A stretch of DNA of 64,000 bases from DATARH01 sp963734125 (GTDB lineage: Bacteria; Pseudomonadota; Alphaproteobacteria; ATCC43930; CGMCC-115725). The stretch lies in the NCBI GenBank assembly GCA_963734125.1, contig CAVTGB010000048.1, positions 1 to 64,000 of the forward strand, written 5' to 3'. The notes under the pieces are model-generated. The model saw only the letters and a program-made list of their open reading frames with translations. It was not told the DNA's origin and did no database searches. Shown one piece after another: positions 9,643-17,363 of this stretch; the first letter of the stretch is position 1; each line of letters opens with the position of its first letter. A program made the translations under genes and the position numbers.

Positions 9643-9876
9643 TCAGGGCAAAGGCGCGGCCGCTTCTCGCAGCCGCGACCGCCCGCGCTCGCTCAACACG
9701 ACACGCCCGTCCGCACCGCGCTCCACCAGATCCTCGCAGATTGCATCCTCCCACGCGCAATTCAGCGGACAGGTGCTGCTCCAGGTATCGCGCACCTCGC
9801 CGTAGCTGCGCGGCCGCAGCGCGAGCCATCGCAGGAATTGCACGGTCAGGAGTTTTGCCTCACTCGCCATCGCCAC
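9643..9876 (-). CDS. Small conserved hypothetical protein
   Basis: 77 residues, no membrane segment. It contains LLTVQFLRWLALRPRSYGEV, a short WSSTCPLNCAWEDAI stretch with two cysteines, and a C-terminal GRVVLSERGRSRL that looks like the end of a winged-helix fold. GGGAGG lies upstream of the ATG at 9876; a second ATG at 9870 is also possible. It is divergent from the LysR gene with a 101-base shared upstream region, and lies just upstream of aconitase on the same strand. Function unknown; a small DNA-binding protein is conceivable. Confidence 0.65.
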   Translation of the reverse strand: MAMASEAKLLTVQFLRWLALRPRSYGEVRDTWSSTCPLNCAWEDAICEDLVERGADGRVVLSERGRSRLREAAAPLP

Positions 9877-9944
9877 CGCCTCCCGGTCATCCCGGCTTGC
9901 GCCCGGATCACGAACCTATTGCCGGGTGGTACAGCTTGTCCAAT

Positions 9945-9968
9945 ATATCTATCAGGCATTTTCGATAT
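9945..9968. promoter_or_regulatory. Possible LysR operator, ATATC-N14-GATAT
   Basis: Inverted repeat ATATC (9945-9949) and GATAT (9964-9968) in the divergent region upstream of the LysR gene. A third GATAT overlaps its start codon (9975-9979). LysR regulators usually bind such interrupted palindromes at their own promoters. Confidence 0.35.
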
Positions 9969-9977
9969 GTTTCAGAT

Positions 9978-10922
9978 ATGGAACTGCGCCACCTTCGTTA
10001 CTTTGTAGCGGTCGCCGAGGAGGGGCACATCACCCGCGCGGCGCAGCGGCTCGGCATCCAGCAGCCGCCGCTCAGCCAACAGATCCGCGCGCTCGAAGTT
10101 GAGCTCGACGTCCAGTTGTTGCGCCGCAAGCCGCGCGGGGTCGAACTGACCCAGGCAGGAGCGGCGCTGCTTGCCGAGGCGCAGGCGATCCTGCGGCAGA
10201 TCGAGCACGCGGTCACCATGACCAGGCGAACGGCGCGGGGCGAAGCCGGCCGGATCGGGCTCGGCTTCACCAGCTCGGCCTCGTTTCATCCTTTTGTCCC
10301 GCAGGCGATTCGGGACTATCGGGAAACCCATCCGCTGGTCGCGCTGAGCCTCGAAGAGAGCGGCACCGGCGAACTGGTCGCGGCCCTGCTCGAGGAGCGG
10401 CTCGACGCCGCCTTCGTGCGCTCGCCGATCAGCACAAGCGCGGATGGGCCCGCGGAGGGCATCGCCGTCCTTGCGGTGCTCGAAGAGGCGATGGTGGCGG
10501 CGCTTCCCGCCGGACACGCGCTGGCGGTCGGCCCGGGTGCCAGACCCGCCGCAAGACCGCTCTCCTTGGCGGCGCTGGCGGCGGAAACCTTTATCCTCTA
10601 CCGCCGGCCGCTCGGGCCCGGCCTCTACGACGGGATCATCGCGGCCTGCCAGCGTGCCGGATACAGCCCGGTGATCGGCCAAGAGGCGCCGCGCATGCTG
10701 GCGACCTTGAGCCTCGTCGCCGCTGGGCTCGGCGTCACCCTGGTGCCGCAATCGATGCGCCGGCTCAGGGTCCACGGCGTCGTCTACCGGGCACTGGACG
10801 AAGGCGCCGGCCTCGTCGCGCCGCTCAACCTCGCTTATCGACGCACCGCGAACTCACCCGCCGCGCAGCATTTCATCGCGCTGGTGCGGCGGATGTGCCC
10901 GCAATCATGCGGGCAGGGGTGA
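9978..10922 (+). CDS. LysR-family transcriptional regulator
   Basis: 314 residues. The N-terminal winged helix-turn-helix reads MELRHLRYFVAVAEEGHITR then AAQRLGIQQPPLSQQIRALE; the PPLSQQI recognition helix is typical of the CatR/BenM/CbbR-like group. The effector domain follows from about residue 90 (GRIGLGFTSSASFHPFVP). The ATG at 9978 was chosen because the family N-terminus begins exactly there. The regulator is divergent from the 77-residue gene. The inducer is unknown; the BenM/CatR-like start suggests an aromatic or small organic acid. Confidence 0.9.
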   Translation: MELRHLRYFVAVAEEGHITRAAQRLGIQQPPLSQQIRALEVELDVQLLRRKPRGVELTQAGAALLAEAQAILRQIEHAVTMTRRTARGEAGRIGLGFTSSASFHPFVPQAIRDYRETHPLVALSLEESGTGELVAALLEERLDAAFVRSPISTSADGPAEGIAVLAVLEEAMVAALPAGHALAVGPGARPAARPLSLAALAAETFILYRRPLGPGLYDGIIAACQRAGYSPVIGQEAPRMLATLSLVAAGLGVTLVPQSMRRLRVHGVVYRALDEGAGLVAPLNLAYRRTANSPAAQHFIALVRRMCPQSCGQG

Positions 10923-11230
10923 CGCTCGCCCGGCTGCCGCCGCCGCTCCCGCCCCCTATCCCGCCGAAGGATGGCGAGCTGCGTCGTAATGCGCCGCCGA
11001 AATTTTGATGCACGTCAAGACTGTATTCTTCCTCCCATACTAGAATTTTCTTCGCTAACCGAACCTTGCGTGCTATGGCAAATACGTCTCGGCAAAGACG
11101 TTTCGGCAAATACGTGTCGATCGGCGGGAATGTCGGGAAGCGCGAGCGCCCGGCGGTCTGACGCTGCCGCCCCTACCCCAGCGTAACAAGACTTCCGCCG
11201 CTCGCTTAGTAGCTTCCGCAAGGTGATCTG
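10923..11230. other. Intergenic region without a recognised gene
   Basis: 308 bases between the LysR gene and the J-domain gene. The base composition falls sharply around 11000, marking the start of the AT-richer J-domain gene. I see no RNA gene, terminator with U-run or clear promoter. Confidence 0.5.
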
Positions 11231-11929
11231 ATGCCTATAGAGGACGCAGTGCGGGTATTCCAGAAGTATGGTGTCGATATCAGTCGGATGTCGTTTGACA
11301 AAATACGGAAATCGAGAAATACGCTACTGCAAAAATACCATCCGGATGCCGGCGGAAAAATTGAAATTGCCCAGGAGATTAACGCAGCGTTCGACATGCT
11401 GCAACGCCGAACCCCAGCCTCGCGGCAACTCGAGCCAAAGCCACAGCCGCACTCCGACAAATGGGCGTGGGCCGGACATTCCGGGTTAACGGCACCCAAT
11501 ACTCATATTTCCAGACATGATTTCGCCGATCCGAATTTCGTTAAAAAATCGATGTGGCAATTGTCGGGATTTTCGAACGAGGAATGGACCATCTATGGGT
11601 TTAATGGTTCACTTTTTACCAACATTGTCGTCGTTTACGGGTCATCCAAAATCTTTTATTACATGGCGATAGCGATGATCGATTTACAGACCAAGGGAGC
11701 CATACCGTTACGCTGTCGCGCGGTGTTTGTGCATCCGGCAACCTCACCTGATCTATACCTGATCTATGCCGACGGAAAATATTATGAAGAAGGCCCGAAA
11801 AAATTCGTACTCAAGTCGCGCGACGTAGAGCGAATCAATCGCTCCGATTTTATACGGAAATTGCCGGATCTTCTCGATCAACTGAACGAAACCCCGGCCA
11901 ACGAAAGCGAGTTGGTCCTGTCTGAATGA
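11231..11929 (+). CDS. J-domain protein with unknown C-terminal domain
   Basis: 232 residues. An N-terminal J domain of about 60 residues has the invariant HPD at residues 37-39 (LLQKYHPDAGG) and helix IV as EIAQEINAAFDML, so it should stimulate an Hsp70 ATPase. After a short basic linker, residues 75-215 form a domain I do not recognise (SMWQLSGFSNEEWTIYGFNG, then LYLIYADGKYYEEGPKK). There is no Gly/Phe region or zinc finger, so it is not DnaJ itself. Base composition is lower in GC than its neighbours. AAGGTGAT precedes the ATG. Its stop overlaps an ATG at 11926 that is in frame with the Lgt-like gene, but that upstream extension does not look like protein. Confidence 0.75.
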   Translation: MPIEDAVRVFQKYGVDISRMSFDKIRKSRNTLLQKYHPDAGGKIEIAQEINAAFDMLQRRTPASRQLEPKPQPHSDKWAWAGHSGLTAPNTHISRHDFADPNFVKKSMWQLSGFSNEEWTIYGFNGSLFTNIVVVYGSSKIFYYMAIAMIDLQTKGAIPLRCRAVFVHPATSPDLYLIYADGKYYEEGPKKFVLKSRDVERINRSDFIRKLPDLLDQLNETPANESELVLSE

Positions 11930-12000
11930 AAATGCGGGGTGCGACCAACGGCAGCAGCGATGGTCGCTTCGGTCCTATCTCAGGCTCGCCGCGCGGCGCT

Positions 12001-12756
12001 ATGATCGTTGAGCGAGGTGCAGCGGTTCGGGCTCAGCTCTTGGTCATACACAGTGTTTTCGACGTGCTGGCGCTCATTGCTGGGCTCGTCGCCTATCGCC
12101 TGGTTCCGGCGGCGGCGCCCGGAGTGCCGGACGAGCCCTGGCAGGTTCACCCTCTCTATATTGCGGCCGTGTCGCTCGGCGCGACCGTCGGCGCTTATCT
12201 CGCCGGCTCCGCCAACCTCTGGCTCACCGGCATCGACGGGATCGCGCGCAGCATCGAGGGGGCGATCGCCGGCGGGATCATCGCGATCGAGGCGCTCAAG
12301 TGGCGCGCCGGGGTCGAGGGCTCCACGGGGCTGCGCTTTGTCGCGCCGCTCGCGGCGGCGATCGCGGTCGGCCGGCTCGGCTGCTTCTTCGCCGGGTTGG
12401 ACGACATGACCTACGGCACGCCGACGGCACTGCCGTGGGGCGTCGATTTCGGCGACGGCGTCGCGCGTCACCCGGTGCAGCTTTACGAGGCGGCGACGAT
12501 GGCAATATTCTTTGCCCTGTTCGTGCCGGTGCTGCGCCGGGGAGGGGACCGCGTGCGGCGAACCGGGTTCTACGCATTCGTCGCGGTTTATGCGGGCCAG
12601 CGGTTTCTCTGGGAATTCCTCAAGCCCTACGGCACGGTGGTCGGGCCGCTCAACCTGTTCCACCTGTTGTCGCTGGCGCTGGTGGCCTATGCCATCTTCT
12701 TTGCCTGCCGGGAGTTGCGCCAGCCATGCCGATATCGCCAGAAGCTGCGCAGTTGA
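12001..12756 (+). CDS. Lgt-like prolipoprotein diacylglyceryl transferase family
   Basis: About 251 residues with some seven membrane helices. It matches the Lgt family at IHSVFDVLALIAGL (helix 1), VGRLGCFFAGLDDMTYG (the GRxGNF signature, with Arg kept but Asn replaced by Cys) and RHPVQLYEA, and near the C-terminus RFLWEFLKPYG (Arg and Glu kept). Lgt transfers diacylglyceryl from phosphatidylglycerol to a lipobox cysteine in the inner membrane. The altered signature suggests a divergent paralogue, not the housekeeping enzyme. The next gene, a radical SAM protein, starts inside it (12726), indicating translational coupling. An earlier in-frame ATG at 11926 is less likely. Confidence 0.75.
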   Translation: MIVERGAAVRAQLLVIHSVFDVLALIAGLVAYRLVPAAAPGVPDEPWQVHPLYIAAVSLGATVGAYLAGSANLWLTGIDGIARSIEGAIAGGIIAIEALKWRAGVEGSTGLRFVAPLAAAIAVGRLGCFFAGLDDMTYGTPTALPWGVDFGDGVARHPVQLYEAATMAIFFALFVPVLRRGGDRVRRTGFYAFVAVYAGQRFLWEFLKPYGTVVGPLNLFHLLSLALVAYAIFFACRELRQPCRYRQKLRS

Positions 12757-14183
12757 GCGACGCCGCGCCCGCCCAGCGGGAGTCGGGGCCGCGCAAGGCC
12801 CGCCCGTACATCTTTCTCGGCCAGACCACCTCGTTGTGCGAGACCTGTCTCGCTCTGGTGCCGGCCAAGATCCTCGAGGAAGGCGGGGCGGTCTATTACC
12901 TGAAGCGCTGCGCCGAGCACGGCGTCCAGAAGACGCTCGTCTCGAGCGAGGCGCGCTATTGGAAGTGGTGCCGCGATTTTTTGAAGCCCGGCGACGTGCC
13001 GCTCAAGTTCCACACCCGGATCGACAAGGGGTGTCCCTACGATTGCGGGCTGTGCCCGGACCACGAGCAGCACAGCTGCCTCGCCATTATCGAGGTCAAC
13101 GAGTACTGCAACCTGACCTGCCCGACATGTTTTGCCAGCTCCTCGCCGCAGAAAGCGGGCGAGCGCAGCCTTGCCGAGATCGAGGCGATGCTCGATCTCC
13201 TGGTCGAGAGCGAGGGGAAGCCCGATCTTCTGCAGATCTCCGGCGGCGAGCCGACGCTGCACCCGCACATCCTCGACATCCTGCGCGCCGCACGGGCCCG
13301 CCCGATCCGCCACGTGATGCTCAACACCAACGGCATCCGCCTCGCCACCGACCCCGATTTCGTCACCGCGCTCGCCGAGATGAAGCGCGGCTTCGAAGTC
13401 TACCTGCAATTCGACGCGCTCTCCGCGCAGGCGCTGCGCACGATCCGCGGCGCCGATCTCCGTCGCGTGCGCGAGCGCGCGCTTCGAAGCGCTCGAGGCG
13501 GCCGGGATCTCGACGACGCTCGTCTGCGTCATCCGCAAAGGCGTCAACGACAGTGAGATCGGCGACGTGCTGCGCTAACGCGCAGGGCTGGTCCTGCGTG
13601 CGCGGTGTCACCTTCCAGCCGGTGCAGGACGCCGGGCGCAACGACGGCTTCGACCCGCGCGAGAACCGCATCGTGCTCTCGGAAATCCGCCGCGCGATCA
13701 TCGATCAGTGGGGCGTCTTCGGCGAGGACGACCTGATCCCCTTGCCGTGCAATCCCGAGGCGATCTCGATCGGCTATGGGATGCGCGTCGGCGGGGAGGT
13801 GCGCCCGCTGACCCATCTCTTTCCGCAGGAGGTCCTGGTCCAGGAGGCGCCGAACTCGGTCACCTTCGAGAGCAAGCCCGAGATGCGCAAGCTCCTGGTC
13901 GAACTGCTCTCGCTCTCCTGCGCCGGGCAGCAATCGGCCAATGTGCTGCGCGAGGTGTTGTGCTGCCTGCCGCTGGTCGAGGTGCCGGCCGGAGATCGGC
14001 TACGACCGGGTCTTCCGGGTGACGGTCGTCAGCTTTCTCGACCGCTTCAATTTCTGCCTCGCCGGGGTCAAGCGCTCCTGCATCCATTTCGTCACCGGCG
14101 ACGGCCGGATCATCCCGTTCGACACCTACAACATGTTCCACCGCCCGGGCCTTACCGCCCGGGCGGCGAGGGCCATTGCATGA
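12726..14183 (+). pseudogene. Radical SAM protein of the MJ0619/Tes family, frameshifted
   Basis: Once three extra bases are removed (near 13482, 13576 and 13991) this is one protein of about 485 residues. The N-terminus carries a CETC zinc/iron-type motif (TTSLCETCLALVPAKI) and GCPYDCGLCPDH. The radical SAM cluster motif is NEYCNLTCPTCFA (CxxxCxxC), then LQISGGEPTLHPHI and MLNTNGIRLA, and later RGVTFQPVQDAGR and RSCIHFVTGD. This layout is that of the MJ0619 family, once annotated as a pterin methyltransferase and now including archaeal tetraether synthase, which joins lipid tails. Start overlaps the Lgt-like gene by 31 bases, and the stop overlaps the next start (ATGA). The frameshifts may be assembly errors. 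Confidence 0.75.
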
Positions 14184-14418
14184 GCGGCGGCCAGGTCGCG
14201 GCGCTGTCTTGTGCGCCATTGTGCTGTTGCTGCCCGGCGGGTGTTTCCTGGTGTTCGGGATCGGCTTCGCAACCGACGAGAATCGACAGTTTTCGGACGC
14301 AGCTCCGCTGTTGCTGGGGGTCGCGTCCGCGATCTTGGGGTTGGCCGGGCTGTTGTTCTGGGTTGCGCTGCGCCGTCGATCCGCTCCGGGCGTTCCGTCC
14401 GATGCCCCGCCGCCGTGA
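14180..14418 (+). pseudogene. Small membrane protein, copy 1 of 3, one base missing
   Basis: Starts MSGGQVAAL at an ATG overlapping the radical SAM stop. A single missing base near 14206 shifts the frame; corrected, it gives LCAIVLLLPGGCFLVFGIG, a hydrophilic loop, and a second helix ending LLFWVALRRRSAP, about 80 residues. It is a paralogue of the proteins at 14464 and 14709. Function unknown. Confidence 0.6.
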
Positions 14419-14463
14419 CGCGGCGGCGCCGGGACTGACCGCCCGTGCCGGGAGGATCGACGG

Positions 14464-14712
14464 ATGAGCGGTGGCCAGATCGCGGCGCTGATTTTCGCCA
14501 TCCTGCTGCTGCTTCCCGGCGGTTGTTTTGTGTTTTTCGGGGTCGTTTTTCTGAACGGACTCGGTCTTTCCGAACATCCTCAATCGAATGAGTTCGATCC
14601 GTCGCTGCTGCTTATCGGGATCGGAATTCTTTCGGTGGCGGCGCTGTTGTTCTGGGTCGCTTACCATCGTCGCCCTCCCGATCGAGGCGGTTCACCGGAT
14701 GCGCCGGCATGA
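14464..14712 (+). CDS. Small membrane protein, copy 2 of 3
   Basis: 82 residues, complete. MSGGQIAALIFAILLLLPGG leads into the first helix, with a conserved cysteine directly after the GG, then FVFFGVVF. A loop of about 20 residues (with EHPQSNEFDPS) follows, then a second helix (LLLIGIGILSVAALLFWVAY) and a basic/Pro-rich tail. The (P)(G/A)GC after a hydrophobic stretch loosely resembles a lipobox, though the n-region has no positive charge. It overlaps copy 3 by ATGA. No family recognised. Confidence 0.7.
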   Translation: MSGGQIAALIFAILLLLPGGCFVFFGVVFLNGLGLSEHPQSNEFDPSLLLIGIGILSVAALLFWVAYHRRPPDRGGSPDAPA

Positions 14713-14917
14713 GCGGCGGCCAGATCGCGGCTCTGATCTTTGCCATCCTCATGCTGCTGCCCGCGGGTGCTTTCTGTTTTTCGGGATCGGCATCCCCGGG
14801 GGGTGGCCCCTGGCGCTGATCGCGTTCGCCATTTTCGCAGTGGCGGGGCTTCTGTTCTGGGTCGCATTCCGCCGCCGATCCGCGCCGGCCATCCCGCCCG
14901 ATGCGCCGGTTCACTGA
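14709..14917 (+). pseudogene. Small membrane protein, copy 3 of 3, one base missing
   Basis: Begins MSGGQIAALIFAILMLLPAG. One G appears lost near 14765; with it restored the protein continues CFLFFGIGIPGGWPLALIAF and ends LLFWVAFRRRSAPAIPPDAP, about 69 residues with a shortened central loop compared with copies 1 and 2. RNase P RNA begins 39 bases later. Confidence 0.6.
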
Positions 14918-14956
14918 TCTTTCAATCGCGGGCGGGATTTCCCACATGATCCCATG

Positions 14957-15378
14957 CCAGACGGTCGGATGGCCGCTCTTTGCATGTCGCGAGGAGAGGA
15001 AAGTCCGGGCTCCACGGAGGTACGGTGCCGGGTAACGCCCGGCGGGGGCGACCCCAGGGAAAGTGCCACAGAAAACATACCGCCAAGCCTACGCGGTTCG
15101 CTAATAACGAAGCGCCGGGCGGCAAGGGTGAAATGGTGCGGTAAGAGCGCACCGCGCCGCCGGCAACGGCGGCGGCAGGGAAAACCCCACCGGGAGCAAG
15201 ACCAAGTAGGAGCGGCAGGCGACCTCGGCAATGCCGGCGCCGCCGGGCGGGCCTTCCGCGCCGCCGCTCGGGTCGGTCGCACGAGGCGTTCGGTAACGAA
15301 CGTCCTAGATGAATGGCCATCTCCGCGCCGGTGATTCGTTATCGGGGCGGAACAGAACCCGGCTTACAGACCGTCTGG
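14957..15378 (+). ncRNA. rnpB: RNase P RNA, bacterial class A
   Basis: Catalytic RNA of RNase P, which trims the 5' leader from pre-tRNAs. The universally conserved P4 strand GAGGAAAGTCCGGGCTCC is at about 14996-15013. Further conserved blocks follow: ACAGAAA, AAGGGTGAAA with GGTAAGAGCGCACC, AGATGAATGGC and the 3' ACAGAACCCGGCTTACAG. The ends are set by the P1 helix: CCAGACGGTC at 14957-14966 pairs with GACCGTCTGG at 15369-15378. Length of 422 is normal for alphaproteobacteria. RNase P RNA near mraZ/dcw is a known alphaproteobacterial arrangement. Confidence 0.95.
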
Positions 15379-15661
15379 CGCCGCGCGGGATGCGCGTTCG
15401 TTGCCCCAATATTTTGTGCTTGCCGCCCACCGAGATACTACTAATATCGAATCACGGTTATTCCTCGCGCCTTGACAAGAGGGAGTGTGACCGGGCTGTA
15501 GCGCGCTTCGCCAGTGTTGCCACGCCTTAGTTGCACTTGGAACGAAATGGGAACATTATTTCGCACTTCGTACCATAAGCATCCGCGGCAGACTACATGG
15601 TGTGGTGAAAGTCGGCAGCAGTCGAACATTTGGAAAAGGATTTTTTTTACTAAAAAAGATG

Positions 15662-15690
15662 TTGACGCCCCACGAGAACCCATGATATCC
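15662..15690 (+). promoter_or_regulatory. Possible mraZ/dcw promoter
   Basis: TTGACG (15662-15667), 17-base spacer, ATATCC (15685-15690). The -35 is good; the -10 is weak. A second -35-like TTGACA is at 15472. Confidence 0.35.
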
Positions 15691-15770
15691 CATCTCTACC
15701 CATGGGCGAGCACCAGCGTTCTGGGGGGAACTCGATGGTGCTGCCGGGCCTGTCCCTTGCCGGACGTCTG

Positions 15771-15789
15771 TGGGGGAGCGTTGGGGGAA
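15771..15789 (+). promoter_or_regulatory. TGGGGG repeats: possible MraZ operator and mraZ RBS
   Basis: TGGGGGA occurs at 15771 and 15782, an 11-base period, with a further TGGGGGG at 15722. MraZ is known to bind TGGG repeats spaced about 10 bases upstream of its own gene. The second repeat (GGGGGAAG) is also placed as the ribosome binding site for GTG 15794, so MraZ binding to DNA and ribosome access overlap. Confidence 0.45.
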
Positions 15790-15793
15790 GCAA

Positions 15794-16270
15794 GTGGAAC
15801 TGTTTATTTCCACTTACGTGAACAAGGTCGACCGCAAGGGACGAGTTTCAGTGCCGGCGACCTTTCGTTCCACTCTGGCGACCCATCGCCAGCCCAATCT
15901 CTTGATCGCGTTTCCTTCGATGCGACTGCCGGCGCTCGAATGCACCGGCAGCGACCGTATGGTGGAGATGCAGGAGCGCATCGAAACCCTCGAGCAATTC
16001 TCCGAAGAATACGAGAATCTGTCGCTGCTCTTCGCCGAGGCGCACCCCTTGACGCTCGATGGCGAAGGGCGCGTCATCCTGCCGGAGAAACTCAAGGAAT
16101 CCGCGCATATCGGGAGCGAGGTCGCGTTTGTCGGGCTCGGCGCGATGTTCCAGCTGTGGGACCCGGCGGGTTACGAGGCGTATAGCAGCGCAGTGCGCGA
16201 GCGCGCGCGCCGCCAGCGCACGACCTTGCCGCCACGCGGCGGCATGGCGCGAACGCCATCGCCATCATGA
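15794..16270 (+). CDS. mraZ: Transcriptional regulator MraZ
   Basis: 158 residues with two AbrB-like repeats: VNKVDRKGRVSVPATFRS near the N-terminus and LTLDGEGRVILPEKLKE near residue 90. MraZ is a nucleoid-associated repressor of the dcw operon that forms rings and binds TGGG repeats. The GTG at 15794 is chosen because it gives the usual N-terminus (LFIST) and follows GGGGGAAG; the earlier GTG at 15770 lies inside the repeats. First gene of the dcw cluster; rsmH starts 14 bases after the stop. Confidence 0.95.
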   Translation: MELFISTYVNKVDRKGRVSVPATFRSTLATHRQPNLLIAFPSMRLPALECTGSDRMVEMQERIETLEQFSEEYENLSLLFAEAHPLTLDGEGRVILPEKLKESAHIGSEVAFVGLGAMFQLWDPAGYEAYSSAVRERARRQRTTLPPRGGMARTPSPS

Positions 16271-16283
16271 AGCCGCCGCCATC

Positions 16284-17363
16284 ATGAATCGGGGGCGGCC
16301 TACCCCGACCGGTGATTCGCGGCGCCGCCGAGTGTCGGCCGGGGCGGCGGCGGCGTCCCCGACCGGACCGTCACCCGATCATGTCCCGGTGCTCATCGAT
16401 GCGGTGCTGGCCGTGCTGATGCCCCGGGACGGCGTGGTTTACGTCGACGGGACCTTTGGCGCCGGCGGCTATAGCGCGGCGCTGCTCGCGGCGGCGCGGT
16501 GCCGGGTTGTCGGCATCGATCGCGATCCCGTGTCGGTGCGGCGCGGCGCCGCGCTCGCGGCCGAGCACCCCGGACGCCTGACGATGATCGAGGGCCGCTT
16601 CGGCGACATCGAGCGGCTGATCGGCGCGGCGAATCTCGGCCCGGTTGCCGGTGTCGCTCTCGATCTCGGGGTTTCCTCGATGCAGCTCGACAACGCCGAG
16701 CGGGGGTTTTCCTTCCGTTCCGACGGCCCGCTCGACATGCGCATGGGCGCCGAGGGGGCGGACGCGGCCGATCTCGTCGCACGCCTGCCGGAGGATGAAC
16801 TGGCCGAGTTGATCGGATCCCTCGGCGAGGAGCGTTTTGCCCGGCGCGTCGCGCGGGCAATCGTCGTCGCCCGGCAACAGGGCCCGATCCGCCGCACCGG
16901 CGAACTGGCGCAAATCGTGCGCGCGGCGATCCCGACCCGCGAGCCTGGCCTCGACCCCGCCACCCGCACCTTTCAGGCGCTGCGGATCGCGGTCAACGAC
17001 GAACTCGAGGAATTGGATCGCGGTCTGGCCGGGGCCGAGCGGGTTTTGATGCCGGGCGGAAGGCTCGCCGTCGTCTCCTTCCATTCGCTCGAAGACGCCA
17101 GGGTCAAGAGCTTTCTGCGGCAGCGCAGTGGCGCGGCCGCAGCCACGTCTCGCCACGCCCCGCCGTCGCCGGCGGCGCCGGCGCCAAGCTTCCGCCTGTT
17201 GAGCCGCCGCGCGGTCCGGCCGAGCGCCGATGAGATCCTCCGCAATCCGCGGGCCCGCTCGGCCCGCCTGCGCGGCGCCGAGCGCACCGCAGCGCCGCCG
17301 TGGCCGGCAATCGCCGGCGCGGGGGGAACCTCGCGGCATGCCGCCGGAGCCGGCGCACGATGA
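16284..17363 (+). CDS. rsmH: 16S rRNA m4C1402 methyltransferase RsmH
   Basis: 359 residues. SAM-binding motif I is YVDGTFGAGGYS; further family motifs are GVALDLGVSSMQLD, FSFRSDGPLDMRM, RTFQALRIAVNDELEEL and AVVSFHSLEDARVK. It N4-methylates C1402 of 16S rRNA. The N-terminus (about 30 residues, Arg/Ala-rich) and the Ala-rich C-terminus extend the usual 310-330 residues. Its stop overlaps the ftsL start (ATGA), consistent with operon translation. Confidence 0.96.
   Translation: MNRGRPTPTGDSRRRRVSAGAAAASPTGPSPDHVPVLIDAVLAVLMPRDGVVYVDGTFGAGGYSAALLAAARCRVVGIDRDPVSVRRGAALAAEHPGRLTMIEGRFGDIERLIGAANLGPVAGVALDLGVSSMQLDNAERGFSFRSDGPLDMRMGAEGADAADLVARLPEDELAELIGSLGEERFARRVARAIVVARQQGPIRRTGELAQIVRAAIPTREPGLDPATRTFQALRIAVNDELEELDRGLAGAERVLMPGGRLAVVSFHSLEDARVKSFLRQRSGAAAATSRHAPPSPAAPAPSFRLLSRRAVRPSADEILRNPRARSARLRGAERTAAPPWPAIAGAGGTSRHAAGAGAR

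Larger units (their letters stand above)
15379..15793. other. Intergenic leader upstream of mraZ, no gene seen
   Basis: 415 bases without a convincing reading frame. It is AT-richer than the surroundings. It contains a TTGACA at 15472-15477, a T8/A6 inverted run (TTTTTT-TACT-AAAAAA, about 15643-15657) that could end RNase P-side transcription, a possible mraZ promoter at 15662-15690, and TGGGGG repeats just before mraZ. Confidence 0.5.

Noticed and set aside
15441..15813. Short frames in the leader upstream of mraZ
   Set aside because: Contradictory frames on both strands, no motif; region fits a regulatory leader.
16371..17339. Minus-strand open frame inside rsmH
   Set aside because: Opposite strand of a well-supported gene, low-complexity composition.
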